64,000 nt of DNA from Paenibacillus auburnensis (GTDB taxonomy: Bacteria > Bacillota > Bacilli > Paenibacillales > Paenibacillaceae). The number at the start of each line of letters is the position of its first letter. Position 1 is the stretch's first letter. The stretch covers positions 62,001-126,000 of the forward strand of contig NZ_CAKMMG010000007.1 in assembly GCF_927798115.1 (NCBI RefSeq), written 5' to 3'. Positions 7,561 through 14,972 of this stretch are shown here, in pieces. The notes under the pieces are model-generated. The model saw only the letters and a list, made by a program, of their open reading frames with translations. It searched no databases and had not been told where the DNA came from. The position numbers and the translations under genes were made by a program.

Positions 7561-7758
7561 ATGAATACAAAGACGAATTGGCAAAAGCGGGAGGATATGC
7601 AGACCCTATCCCAATACCTATCTGTTTCCCCTGATTACTCCACTATATCCATGGAGCGCGTACAACACGATGAGCGAGAGCCTTATCGGTCCGTCTGTCT
7701 CAAGTATCCCGCTTCCTCTCCCGTAAGGCAGAGGCACAGGGATTTCCCGGGGCTATAG
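7561..7758 (+). CDS. Small ORF, 65 aa, upstream of rtcB
   Basis: ATG 7561 follows AAAGGAGAGAG with good spacing. The 65-residue product begins MNTKTNWQKRE, is rich in Arg, Ser and Tyr, and is not recognised. Its stop codon lies inside a hairpin (TAGCAC at 7756-7761 with GTGCTA at 7766-7771), and a further structured stretch with a terminator-like end follows. It may be a leader peptide, a small protein, or a chance frame in a small RNA. It is the third small ORF standing before a terminator near RNA-repair genes in this window. Confidence 0.4.
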   Translation: MNTKTNWQKREDMQTLSQYLSVSPDYSTISMERVQHDEREPYRSVCLKYPASSPVRQRHRDFPGL

Positions 7759-7868
7759 CACAGCCGTGCTACAGCAACGAGAAGAAATGAGGCTGCCGGA
7801 TTGCGCAAGTCTTCGCTGCACCTGGATACAGGCGGAGGTGGAGATGAACGCGGACCGGCAGTTTTTTT
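7756..7868 (+). ncRNA. Structured RNA segment ending in a terminator, upstream of rtcB
   Basis: Three nested elements are visible: the hairpin TAGCAC/GTGCTA (7756-7771), the hairpin CCTG-GATA-CAGG (7821-7832), and a long-range closing stem CTGCCGG (7793-7799) with CCGGCAG (7855-7861) followed by seven T. This looks like the 3' part of a small RNA or a multibranched attenuator of the unit that contains the 7561 ORF. Read-through would enter rtcB. Confidence 0.45.
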
Positions 7869-7869
7869 G

Positions 7870-7968
7870 AAATATAAGAATGTATATGTTTTACGCTATA
7901 AATTATCCTTCTATTTTTCGCAGAAACGGATACCGTCCCTAATAGGACGGTGAAGCCGTTTCTTCTTA
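7870..7968. repeat. 99-bp dispersed element, copy 1 (upstream of rtcB)
   Basis: Bases 7870-7968 match 16164-16262 at 97 of 99 positions by eye. The element contains a nested hairpin: GAAACGG (7923-7929) with CCGTTTC (7956-7962), enclosing CCGTCC (7933-7938) with GGACGG (7945-7950). In this copy the ends form an inverted repeat, ATATAAGAA and TTCTTATAT. Both copies start directly after the T-run of a terminator. Here the element occupies most of the rtcB leader, ending about 16 bases before the ribosome binding site. Confidence 0.85.
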
Positions 7969-7998
7969 TATAAATAACAACAACCAGGAGGAGAAGCA

Positions 7999-9417
7999 AT
8001 GAACCGGAACACCAAGGCACACGGCAGCAACCATTATGAGATTGAACTCCCGCATGGAGCGCTGCACGTGTTTGCCAATCAGGAGATTTACGAGTCGTTT
8101 GAGGATAAGGTGTTTGAGATGGCTGACAACAATCTGCGGATCCCGCGCAATAAATACATGGCTTATACACCGGATGCGCATGTCGGCATCGGGACCTGCA
8201 TCGGCACAACAGCGGTGTGGAATATGAAAGACGGTATGGTGTCACCTTCGATTGTTGGCGTGGACATCGGCTGCGGGATGCGCGTACACACGACGCCGCT
8301 GCATAAGCGGGATTTGCAGGACAAGGAGGTCCGCCGCAAGCTGATCGAAACCATTGAGAAATATGTACCGACCAACGAACGCGTCAACAGCAATTATGCT
8401 GACATCGATATTATGGAGGTTGTGCGCAGCGGGCTGAAGGGACTGCCGGACAAATACATTCCTTCGCCCCAGTGGATTACGCATGTGGAGGAAAGTAATT
8501 TCCGTTATGATCATTCGGCTCTAGAGATGCTTCCGCCTAAGATCCGCAAGAACGCACATGGCCAGCTTGGGACGCTGGGGAGCGGCAATCATTTTTGTGA
8601 GATTCAATACTTGGAGATTGCTGAAGAGTATAAAGAACTGGCGGCGCAGTGGGGGCTGGTTGACGGAGGGGTTGTCGTAATGATTCATTCCGGCTCGCGC
8701 GCCTGGGGAGCGATGGTGGGAAGGGAGCATACCAAAACAATTAAAGAAGCCATGCATTTGTGGGGAGTAAGCAACCCTGACCCGAACCTGAATTACGCGC
8801 CGATCAGCAGCCGTGAAGGGCAGACTTATCTGAATCTGATGTACTCAGCACTTAATTTTGCTGTAACGAACCGGCATATGATTGCGTTCGGGGTGCAGGA
8901 AGCCTTCCGTGAGCTGTATGGTCCGCAGTTTCAGATGCCGGTGCTGTATGATCTGATGCACAACTACGCGCTGAAGGAATTCCACCGCGGCCAGCCGATG
9001 CTGGTACATCGTAAAGGAGCGACCCGGGCGCTGCCGCCGGGGCATTTTCTTAATACGCCGGTATATAAGGCAACGGGGCATCCGGCCCTGATTCCCGGCT
9101 CGATGGGTACCTCTTCGTACATTATGCTGGGCCGGGATGAAGGCGTGAAGAACTTCTACTCTATCTGCCATGGTGCAGGACGGCTGCGTTCCAGAAGAGC
9201 CACCCGTCTTGCGGTAACAGTAGATGAATTCAGCCAATCCCTGCGCGTAGGTACGGATGATGAGATCGTCGTCAATCACCGGTCCCTGGACACCATTCTC
9301 GATGAATGCCCGCAGGCGTATAAGGATGTGGACCAGATTATCGACAGTATCACGGGTGCCGGACTGGCAGATGTTGTGGCGAAGTGTAAGCCGATGGCCG
9401 TCATCAAAGGAATTTAG
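7999..9417 (+). CDS. rtcB: RtcB-family RNA-splicing ligase
   Basis: A 472-aa protein with all main RtcB motifs. The metal ligands lie in TPDAHVGIG (D59, H61) and VDIGCGMR (D89, C92), with later His ligands in GSGNHFCEIQ and MIHSGSRAWG. The RNA/GTP-site loops are HRKGATRALPPGH and IPGSMGTSSYIMLG, and H391 in CHGAGR is the expected guanylated nucleophile. RtcB joins 2',3'-cyclic phosphate (or 3'-P) ends to 5'-OH ends with GTP and Mn, healing RNA cut by ribotoxins or during stress. The start follows AGGAGG. Downstream lie a structured tRNA-like RNA region and a slipin, and an RlaP nucleotidyltransferase lies 6 kb upstream, so a stress-induced RNA-repair module is likely. Confidence 0.93.
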   Translation: MNRNTKAHGSNHYEIELPHGALHVFANQEIYESFEDKVFEMADNNLRIPRNKYMAYTPDAHVGIGTCIGTTAVWNMKDGMVSPSIVGVDIGCGMRVHTTPLHKRDLQDKEVRRKLIETIEKYVPTNERVNSNYADIDIMEVVRSGLKGLPDKYIPSPQWITHVEESNFRYDHSALEMLPPKIRKNAHGQLGTLGSGNHFCEIQYLEIAEEYKELAAQWGLVDGGVVVMIHSGSRAWGAMVGREHTKTIKEAMHLWGVSNPDPNLNYAPISSREGQTYLNLMYSALNFAVTNRHMIAFGVQEAFRELYGPQFQMPVLYDLMHNYALKEFHRGQPMLVHRKGATRALPPGHFLNTPVYKATGHPALIPGSMGTSSYIMLGRDEGVKNFYSICHGAGRLRSRRATRLAVTVDEFSQSLRVGTDDEIVVNHRSLDTILDECPQAYKDVDQIIDSITGAGLADVVAKCKPMAVIKGI

Positions 9418-9895
9418 CTGTACGGAACAAGAGTTTACAAATTATAATAGTTTTGGGTATTTAAACGTTCTGCCTGCCTGGCGGTGATTTCGGAATGATC
9501 ACGCAGTGCCCGCCATCCTATGGCCGGGTATGCTGCAGCAGACGGGGACTTATCCAAACATTCGGGGTTCGATTCCCCAATCGCCTGTCAAGCGAATTGT
9601 GGCTCAACTGTGAAATCTGATATGGAAAGACCTCCGGCCGGGGTTTCTTGTCCAGGAGCGCTGCTATGCAGCCGTTGGATACCGGAGTGCCGGAACAGGC
9701 GTTCAAGCGGGTAAACATGCCATCTGCGTGACAGTTAGGCTGCAGTCTGAGCCTGTGTTGTCAGCCCTTGGCGTTTGCCGTCATGACGCTTCAGTCCCGC
9801 TCCTCAAAATGGGCTCCGCAGCCGCTTACGGCTGAAGCCTCTTCCGGAGGTCGTACATCAGAAGGACCGCCGCACGGCGGATTAAGGAGAACAGT
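9418..9895 (+). ncRNA. Structured RNA region with a tRNA-like T-arm between rtcB and slipin
   Basis: The gap of 478 nt has no credible coding frame. A textbook T-arm occurs at 9564-9578: GGGG, loop TTCGATT, CCCC. The flanks support a tRNA-like fold: GGCGGT (9480-9485) pairs with ATCGCC (9580-9585) as an acceptor-like stem. A D-arm-like hairpin TGAT/ATCA (9485-9501) has GG in its loop. A long arm at 9503-9536 has GCAG/CTGC continuing into TGCCCGCCAT/ATGGCCGGGTA. It is not a normal tRNA: the first acceptor pair is U-U, no CCA is encoded, and the middle is too long. Further hairpins follow, for example TGACA/TGTCA around AGGCT/AGCCT (9729-9763), CAGCCG/CGGCTG (9819-9834) and CCGCC/GGCGG just before the slipin ribosome binding site. 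Enterobacterial rtcB operons carry Y RNAs with tRNA-like domains; this may be an analogue. Confidence 0.7.
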
Positions 9896-11011
9896 ATGTT
9901 CAAGAAGATTACGATTGCCGCTGATGAACGCGGGCTTTTGTTTAAGCAGGGCAGCTATGATAAATATTTGGAGCCTGGTACATATTGGTTGACAGGATTT
10001 ACGGATAAGGAGATCCTCAAGCTGAAACTTAGCGAGCCTTTTGAGGTACCCGGCAAGAAATTGAATATTTTTTTGCAGGATGAAGCGCTGGTGCGCGAGC
10101 TTGAGATTGTCACCGTAGCCGATCATGAATACGTGCTGCATTATGAGGACGGCAGCTTTAGTGAGCTGCTTCCCCCGGGGCAGCATGCATTCTGGTCTAA
10201 GCTTACGAATCATCAGTTCATCCGGGCGGACAGCCGTGAACCGGAAATTCCGGCGGAGATTGACCGGTCCATACTTGTCCGTATCCCGTTTGCTGTCCAG
10301 AGCTTTGGAGTCGCCATCCACGAGACGGGGATACTGTATTTTAATAATGTGTTTCAGCGTGAGCTGCCGCCGGGTAAATACGATTTCTGGAGAGGGCCGG
10401 TTACAGTGGTTGTGAAGACCGTTGACCTGCGTCAGCAGCAGCTGGATATGACCGGACAGGAGATGCTGACCGAGGATAAAGTGAGCTTGCGGCTTAATTT
10501 TGTCTGCCAGTATTCGGTTGTCAATCCTCAGCGGACGCTGGCGATCAAATCGGTGGAAGAGCAGATTTACGTCACCCTGCAGCTGGTACTCCGGGAATAT
10601 GTCGGGACGATGAAGCTGGATGATCTGCTGCGGATGAAGCAGGAGGTGGGTGCCTTTGTGCTGTCACGGCTGCAGGAGCTGAGTGAGGGTTATGGCGTCA
10701 TCTTCCATTCCGCTGGAGTGAAGGATATTATTTTGCCGGGAGAAATCAAAGATATACTCAACACGGTGCTGCTGGCTGAGAAGAAGGCCCAGGCCAATCT
10801 GATCACCCGGCGGGAGGAAACTGCCTCCACCCGCAGCTTGCTGAACACCGCGAAATTAATGGACGAGAACAAAACTCTATACCGTCTAAAAGAGCTGGAG
10901 TTCCTCGAAAAGATCAGCGAACGGATCGGCAATGTCTCCCTGGTCGGCGGTGGAACGCTCACGGAAAGGCTGGGCCAGCTGCTTATCCATGAAGGCGACG
11001 GAAAGCAGTAA
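9896..11011 (+). CDS. Slipin / SPFH (Band 7) domain protein associated with RtcB
   Basis: A 371-aa protein with no obvious N-terminal membrane anchor. Residues about 5-160 hold two similar short beta-rich segments (LEPGTYWLTGF and LPPGQHAFWSK, then LPPGKYDFWRG), typical of the slipin group found beside RNA-repair genes. Residues about 165-290 form the SPFH core (VSLRLNFVCQYSVVNP, VILREYVGTMKLDDLL-like) and end in a charged helix. The role is unknown; such proteins may scaffold or localise the repair enzymes. The start follows AAGGAG. It lies downstream of rtcB and the tRNA-like RNA, in the same direction, and its own terminator follows. Confidence 0.8.
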   Translation: MFKKITIAADERGLLFKQGSYDKYLEPGTYWLTGFTDKEILKLKLSEPFEVPGKKLNIFLQDEALVRELEIVTVADHEYVLHYEDGSFSELLPPGQHAFWSKLTNHQFIRADSREPEIPAEIDRSILVRIPFAVQSFGVAIHETGILYFNNVFQRELPPGKYDFWRGPVTVVVKTVDLRQQQLDMTGQEMLTEDKVSLRLNFVCQYSVVNPQRTLAIKSVEEQIYVTLQLVLREYVGTMKLDDLLRMKQEVGAFVLSRLQELSEGYGVIFHSAGVKDIILPGEIKDILNTVLLAEKKAQANLITRREETASTRSLLNTAKLMDENKTLYRLKELEFLEKISERIGNVSLVGGGTLTERLGQLLIHEGDGKQ

Positions 11012-11048
11012 CCTAAAGAAGCAATGAGGCCATATCCATGCTTGTTAA

Positions 11049-11095
11049 AATAACCTGCTTGCGGAGTTTTTTCGTGAGCGGGTTATTATTTTTAT
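11049..11095 (+). terminator. Terminator after the slipin gene
   Basis: AATAACCTGCTT (11049-11060) pairs with GAGCGGGTTATT (11077-11088) with one G-U, followed by a T-rich tail. Confidence 0.75.
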
Positions 11096-11140
11096 AGGCT
11101 ACAGCCGGAGACGGGCGACAACTTCCTGCTCCAATCTGGC

Positions 11141-11168
11141 TTGTCCCTATCAATGTATGGTATATTAT
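11141..11168 (+). promoter_or_regulatory. Promoter of ppaC
   Basis: TTGTCC (11141-11146), 16 bases, TATTAT (11163-11168), 32 bases before the ATG. Confidence 0.5.
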
Positions 11169-11199
11169 TCTCACAAAAAACAAAGTAAGGAGATTGGAA

Positions 11200-12132
11200 A
11201 TGGAAAAAACTTTGATCTTTGGACACAAAAATCCGGATACGGATACAATTTGTTCGGCAATTGCCTATGCTGCACTTAAGAAGGAACTGGGATGGGATGC
11301 TGAACCGGTTCGTCTGGGAGAGGTGAGCGGTGAAACCCAGTTTGCGCTGGATCAATTCGGCGTGGCTGCACCTAGACTGGTTGAGAATGTTGCAGGGGAA
11401 GCTAAACAGGTCATTCTCGTTGACCATAATGAACGCCAGCAGAGTGCGAATGATATCGATCAGGTGCGTGTTGTTGAGGTTATTGACCATCACCGGATCG
11501 CTAACTTTGAAACGGCTCACCCGCTGTACTACCGTGCCGAGCCAGTAGGCTGCACAGCGACAATCCTGAACAAGCTGTACAAAGAGAATGGAGTAGCCAT
11601 TCCTAAGGAGATCGCCGGCCTGATGCTGTCTGCTATCATTTCCGATTCCTTGCTGTTCAAATCGCCTACCTGCACTGAAGAGGATGTAGCAGCTGCACGC
11701 GAACTGGCTGAAATTGCCGGTGTAGATGCCGAAAGCTACGGCCTGTCCATGCTTAAAGCCGGAGCTGACCTCAGCGACAAGAGCATTGCCCAGCTCATCT
11801 CCCTGGATGCCAAAGAGTTCAAAATGGGCGACTACAAAGTGGAAATTGCCCAAGTGAACGCGGTTGACGTGAACGATGTGCTCTCCAAGCAGGCGGAGCT
11901 GGAAACGGCCCTTACTGCAATCATTGATGAAAAAGGATTGGATCTGTTCCTGTTCGTAGTGACAGATATCCTGAACAATGATTCCGTGGGTCTAGCACTG
12001 GGCCGTGTTGCCGGTGCAGTTGAGCAGGCTTACAATGTGAAGCTGGATGACAATAAAGCAATTCTTAAGGGTGTTGTATCCCGCAAATCGCAAATCGTAC
12101 CGGTTCTGACAGAAACGATTGCTAAGCTGTAA
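11200..12132 (+). CDS. ppaC: Manganese-dependent inorganic pyrophosphatase (family II)
   Basis: A 310-aa member of the DHH phosphoesterase superfamily. Metal ligands are visible in [14 protein letters not shown] (His and the DTD Asp pair near residues 9-15), VDHNE and VIDHHRI (DHH). The C-terminal DHHA2 domain ends with the substrate-binding [11 protein letters not shown]. It hydrolyses pyrophosphate to drive biosynthesis in the cytosol. ATG 11200 is chosen because AGGAG lies 7 bases upstream; a TTG at 11194 would be too close to it. It is monocistronic, with its own promoter and terminator. Confidence 0.93.
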   Translation: MEKTLIFGHKNPDTDTICSAIAYAALKKELGWDAEPVRLGEVSGETQFALDQFGVAAPRLVENVAGEAKQVILVDHNERQQSANDIDQVRVVEVIDHHRIANFETAHPLYYRAEPVGCTATILNKLYKENGVAIPKEIAGLMLSAIISDSLLFKSPTCTEEDVAAARELAEIAGVDAESYGLSMLKAGADLSDKSIAQLISLDAKEFKMGDYKVEIAQVNAVDVNDVLSKQAELETALTAIIDEKGLDLFLFVVTDILNNDSVGLALGRVAGAVEQAYNVKLDDNKAILKGVVSRKSQIVPVLTETIAKL

Positions 12133-12182
12133 TTAATATTAATCTGTCAGTCTTGAACGGCTGACGCCTAATTATGCGTAAC

Positions 12183-12230
12183 AAGCCTCTGCAAGGGAAT
12201 GAAGTGGATTCCTGGCAGAGGCTTTGTTTT
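12183..12230 (+). terminator. Terminator of ppaC
   Basis: AAGCCTCTGC (12183-12192) pairs perfectly with GCAGAGGCTT (12215-12224); an inner GGAAT/ATTCC stem extends it, and T-rich sequence follows. Confidence 0.8.
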
Positions 12231-12293
12231 GCCAAAATGGGGTTTGCGTTCTATACTTAGCATACAACATTGAATTAGGAAGGAGCCGGAACA

Positions 12294-12728
12294 ATGGCAA
12301 AAACAAGGAACAGCGGGGCTCTTCAATATAAATCCTTCGGGCTTGTCCTGCAGGCGCTTGTGCTGCTGGCCCGCAAAGGCAATACCTGCTCCAGCTGCGA
12401 ACTGGCGGAATTGCTCTCTTCGGAGGCGACCCTGCTGAGGAAGACGATGGCTAAGCTGACGCGTGAGCAGATTTTGACTACCAAAGAAGGACGCGATGGC
12501 GGCTATGCTCTGAACCGTGTCCCGGAAGAACTGACGCTTGCAGAGATTTATCAGGCACTGGAAGATGAATCGCGCTGCCAGGCAGGGAATGATACGATGT
12601 GCAGCACTGTGCTGGGGGGACAGCTGAAGGAAGCGTGCTTCGATATTTTTGAGGAAATGGACCGGAGCATGATGACGGTATTGGAGAAATATACGCTGGC
12701 GGATATGGTTCGCAAATCGGGATGTTGA
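12294..12728 (+). CDS. Rrf2-family transcriptional regulator
   Basis: A 144-aa protein with the Rrf2 winged-helix domain: ALQALVLLAR, SCELAELLSSEATLLRKTMAKL as recognition region, then GRDGGYALNRVPEELTLAEIYQAL. Five cysteines occur (CSSC near residues 33-36, C92 in SRCQ, TMC, EACF), more than needed structurally. Iron-sulfur or thiol-based sensing is therefore possible, as in IscR, NsrR or CymR relatives. The start follows AAGGAG. The nitroreductase gene lies 150 bases downstream with its own promoter and a dyad in its leader, which makes it the most likely target. Confidence 0.8.
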   Translation: MAKTRNSGALQYKSFGLVLQALVLLARKGNTCSSCELAELLSSEATLLRKTMAKLTREQILTTKEGRDGGYALNRVPEELTLAEIYQALEDESRCQAGNDTMCSTVLGGQLKEACFDIFEEMDRSMMTVLEKYTLADMVRKSGC

Positions 12729-12754
12729 CAGGAGGCTTTTTTGTGGATTATACT
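12725..12754 (+). promoter_or_regulatory. Promoter of the nitroreductase gene
   Basis: TTGACA (12725-12730) overlaps the stop codon of the Rrf2 gene and is followed after 18 bases by TATACT (12749-12754). Confidence 0.65.
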
Positions 12755-12768
12755 GTGCATAAATAATT

Positions 12769-12825
12769 ACAGTTAAACGCCGCAAGAAGCCGGGCAACAA
12801 CGAATATTTTTTTGCGGTTAACTGT
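12769..12825. promoter_or_regulatory. Long dyad in the nitroreductase leader (operator or attenuator)
   Basis: ACAGTTAA...CCGCAA (12769-12785) is the inverse of TTGCGGTTAACTGT (12812-12825), 14 matching bases with a 3-nt bulge. It lies just downstream of the promoter, so it could bind the Rrf2 repressor or form an RNA stem in the leader. Confidence 0.5.
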
Positions 12826-12881
12826 GCTTTTATACACACAGAATACAAATCAACTGGATTAGGAAGAGGAGGAGCATGGCA

Positions 12882-13529
12882 ATGACAACAGAACTGAAAT
12901 TGGAAGTGGAATTTAATAAGGTGATCCGTGAACGGCATTCGGTACGGAAATACGATCCATCCTGGAAAATTTCCGATGCGGAAATTAAGGAGATTCTGGG
13001 TGATGCGATTCTGGCGCCATCCTCATCCAATCTGCAGCCCTGGCGGTTTCTTGTGATTACGGATCAGGCCCTGAAGGAGAAAGTACTGCCGATTGCTCAC
13101 AACCAGCAGCAGATCGTCGATGCTTCAGCTACAATTGCCGTGATTGGTGACATCGAAGCTTACCGCAATGCGGACAAAATTTATGAATACGCTGAAGCAG
13201 CTGGTTATGTAACGGCGGAAGTAGGCGCGGCGATGGCTAAACGCAGTAAGGACGGCTACTCCAGCATGCCGCAAGAGAAGCTGAAGGAGATTGCCCTGGT
13301 CGATGGCGGTCTGGTCTCCATGCAGCTGATGCTGGCTGCCAAAGCGAAGGGTTACGATACCGTGCCGATGGGCGGATTCAATCCCGAGCAATTCCGCGAG
13401 CTGTTCAATATCCCGGAACGGTATGTAACCGTGATGCTGATCGCGCTGGGCAAAGCCGCTGCCGAAGGACGCTCAACGGCCAGACTGCCGCTGAATGAAG
13501 TTACCCAGTGGAACGGTTTTCAGGGTTAA
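12882..13529 (+). CDS. Nitroreductase-family flavoprotein
   Basis: About 215 residues. FMN-binding features of the NfnB/NfsB family are present: RHSVRKYDPS near the N-terminus, the APSSSNLQPWRF segment, and GGLVSMQLMLAAKAKGYDTVPMGGF in the C-terminal half. It is expected to reduce quinones, nitro compounds or similar electrophiles with NAD(P)H. ATG 12882 has AGGAGG 9 bases upstream; ATG 12876 (two residues longer) is also possible. The adjacent Rrf2 regulator and the leader dyad suggest stress-controlled expression. Confidence 0.85.
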   Translation: MTTELKLEVEFNKVIRERHSVRKYDPSWKISDAEIKEILGDAILAPSSSNLQPWRFLVITDQALKEKVLPIAHNQQQIVDASATIAVIGDIEAYRNADKIYEYAEAAGYVTAEVGAAMAKRSKDGYSSMPQEKLKEIALVDGGLVSMQLMLAAKAKGYDTVPMGGFNPEQFRELFNIPERYVTVMLIALGKAAAEGRSTARLPLNEVTQWNGFQG

Positions 13530-13560
13530 CAGGCATATCCAATGATTTTATAGAAGAATA

Positions 13561-13596
13561 AGGGGCGGCCGGCGTATGCTGGCTGTCCCTTTTTTA
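13561..13596 (+). terminator. Terminator of the nitroreductase gene
   Basis: AGGGGCGGCC (13561-13570) pairs with GGCTGTCCCT (13581-13590) with G-U pairs, followed by TTTTT. Confidence 0.75.
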
Positions 13597-13714
13597 ATAG
13601 TAGAAAGCGGATGCTTTACGTTACAGGTATGGCTGCAGTTTTTTTGTTTTCCTGCTCTTTCTGCTAAACTATGGTTAGATGAGGATGCTCACGAATCTTT
13701 CAGGAGGGGATCAC

Positions 13715-14416
13715 ATGATAAAGGTCTATTCTGCAGAATCCGCTCACCAATTTGATCATGGCTGGCTGAAAGGCAGTCACAGCTTCTCGTTCGGGGATTT
13801 CTACGATCCGGAGAATACAGCCTTCGGCCCAATGCGGGTCTGTAATGATGATACGATTTCTCCGGGCAGAGGCTTTGGTGCCCATCCGCACAGTGACATG
13901 GAGATCGTCTCCATCGTGCTCTCCGGAAGGCTGCGCCATGAAGATAATTTAGGTAATGTGGCGGAAACAACTTTTGGCGGCATTCAGCGGATGTCGGCGG
14001 GGACGGGCGCCATTCATACAGAGCATAATCCTTCTGATTCAGAGCCGGTCCGGCTGCTTCAGCTATGGTTCATGCCGCGCACCCGCGGCACCGCTCCCTC
14101 CTATACCACAGGGCGCTTTGATCCCGCTAAGCTTGAAGGCAGGCTGCTGGCTGTGGTGGCTACAGAGCGTACGGCGGAAATTGTGGATATCGCCCAGGAT
14201 ATGACGATCTATCTTGGCCGGGCAGGAGCCGGGCAGGAGCTGAACTTTCAGCAAGCGCCGGGGCGGCGGGTCTTCATTTATCTGATTGAGGGACAGCTCA
14301 AACTGCCGGATAATCAGGTTCTGTTGCCAGGGGATTCCGCGCGGATTGAGGATTACAGCGAATTATTGCTTGCTGCTGAAGTAGATACCCTGGTGATGGC
14401 GATCGATTTGCCTTAA
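13715..14416 (+). CDS. Pirin-family protein (YhhW-like bicupin)
   Basis: About 233 residues from ATG 13715, which follows AGGAGGGG; an in-frame ATG at 13679 is upstream of that site. The pirin N-terminal cupin is clear: FDHGWLKGSHSFSFGDFYDP, then the metal motif GAHPHSDMEIVSIVLSG and MSAGTGAIHTEHNPS, which supply the His/His/His/Glu set. The C-terminal cupin is degenerate, as usual. Relatives show quercetin 2,3-dioxygenase activity in vitro, while their cellular role is unsettled. The 14454 gene follows 38 bases later in the same direction. Confidence 0.85.
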   Translation: MIKVYSAESAHQFDHGWLKGSHSFSFGDFYDPENTAFGPMRVCNDDTISPGRGFGAHPHSDMEIVSIVLSGRLRHEDNLGNVAETTFGGIQRMSAGTGAIHTEHNPSDSEPVRLLQLWFMPRTRGTAPSYTTGRFDPAKLEGRLLAVVATERTAEIVDIAQDMTIYLGRAGAGQELNFQQAPGRRVFIYLIEGQLKLPDNQVLLPGDSARIEDYSELLLAAEVDTLVMAIDLP

Positions 14417-14453
14417 GCGGTCCCACCCAAGCACAACATTAAGGGAGGAACGA

Positions 14454-14786
14454 ATGATGATGCAGCAGGAGAGAGTGCTGGTGAAGCATTCCGTAACCGG
14501 GCGCATGCTCGTCAGCAGTACCGACGGGCTGACATATAGTTTTGATCCGCAGGGCGATCTTACATTAATTACGATTTGCGGAGTGGGGGTTGAGCAAGGT
14601 GCGGCAGTAGTGGAGCTGCGGTCCGAGTTGAATGTATTCCGCTTTGAGGAGCCGGCAGGCGGTCCGGTCATCAAGCATTGGTATTACGTCGGAGACAATC
14701 CTGTGGAGTATGATGCTGCTTCACGATGCCTGAAGATCACTGCACAATCGGAAATTCAATACCGCCCGGATGAGTACTGGGAATAG
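14454..14786 (+). CDS. Hypothetical protein, 110 aa
   Basis: ATG 14454 follows GGGAGG; two more ATGs come directly after it. The protein is a small soluble domain rich in beta-forming residues, with a glycine-rich turn (ICGVGVEQGAA) and an acidic, aromatic C-terminus (IQYRPDEYWE). No family is recognised and there is no signal peptide. It sits 38 bases after the pirin gene and may be co-transcribed with it. Confidence 0.6.
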   Translation: MMMQQERVLVKHSVTGRMLVSSTDGLTYSFDPQGDLTLITICGVGVEQGAAVVELRSELNVFRFEEPAGGPVIKHWYYVGDNPVEYDAASRCLKITAQSEIQYRPDEYWE

Positions 14787-14891
14787 AGGCGTGATTACGC
14801 TCGCCTTACTTTCTTCTAACATTTTGCGTTAAGTTCATGTTTGCTATGTGTGTTTATTTCATGATTTTTCCTTGAAAAAGGACAAATGATC

Positions 14892-14920
14892 TTGACAATA
14901 ATCTTTGAGTGTACTAGCTT
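14892..14920 (+). promoter_or_regulatory. Promoter of the leucine dehydrogenase gene
   Basis: TTGACA (14892-14897), 17 bases, TAGCTT (14915-14920), about 50 bases before the start. Confidence 0.5.
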
Positions 14921-14972
14921 TGTTATGAAACGTAACACGTTATAAAGAGATGAGACAGGAGAAATGGACAAA

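Noticed and set aside
9479-9590. A canonical tRNA gene at the T-arm-like sequence
   Set aside because: The T-arm is perfect, but the first acceptor pair is U-U, the D-arm has only 3-4 bp directly abutting the acceptor, the central part is far longer than an anticodon plus variable arm, and the 3' end is GUCA rather than NCCA. It is reported as tRNA-like RNA instead.
11194-11199. TTG start of ppaC
   Set aside because: It is one base from AGGAG; ATG 11200 has proper spacing and gives the family's N-terminus.
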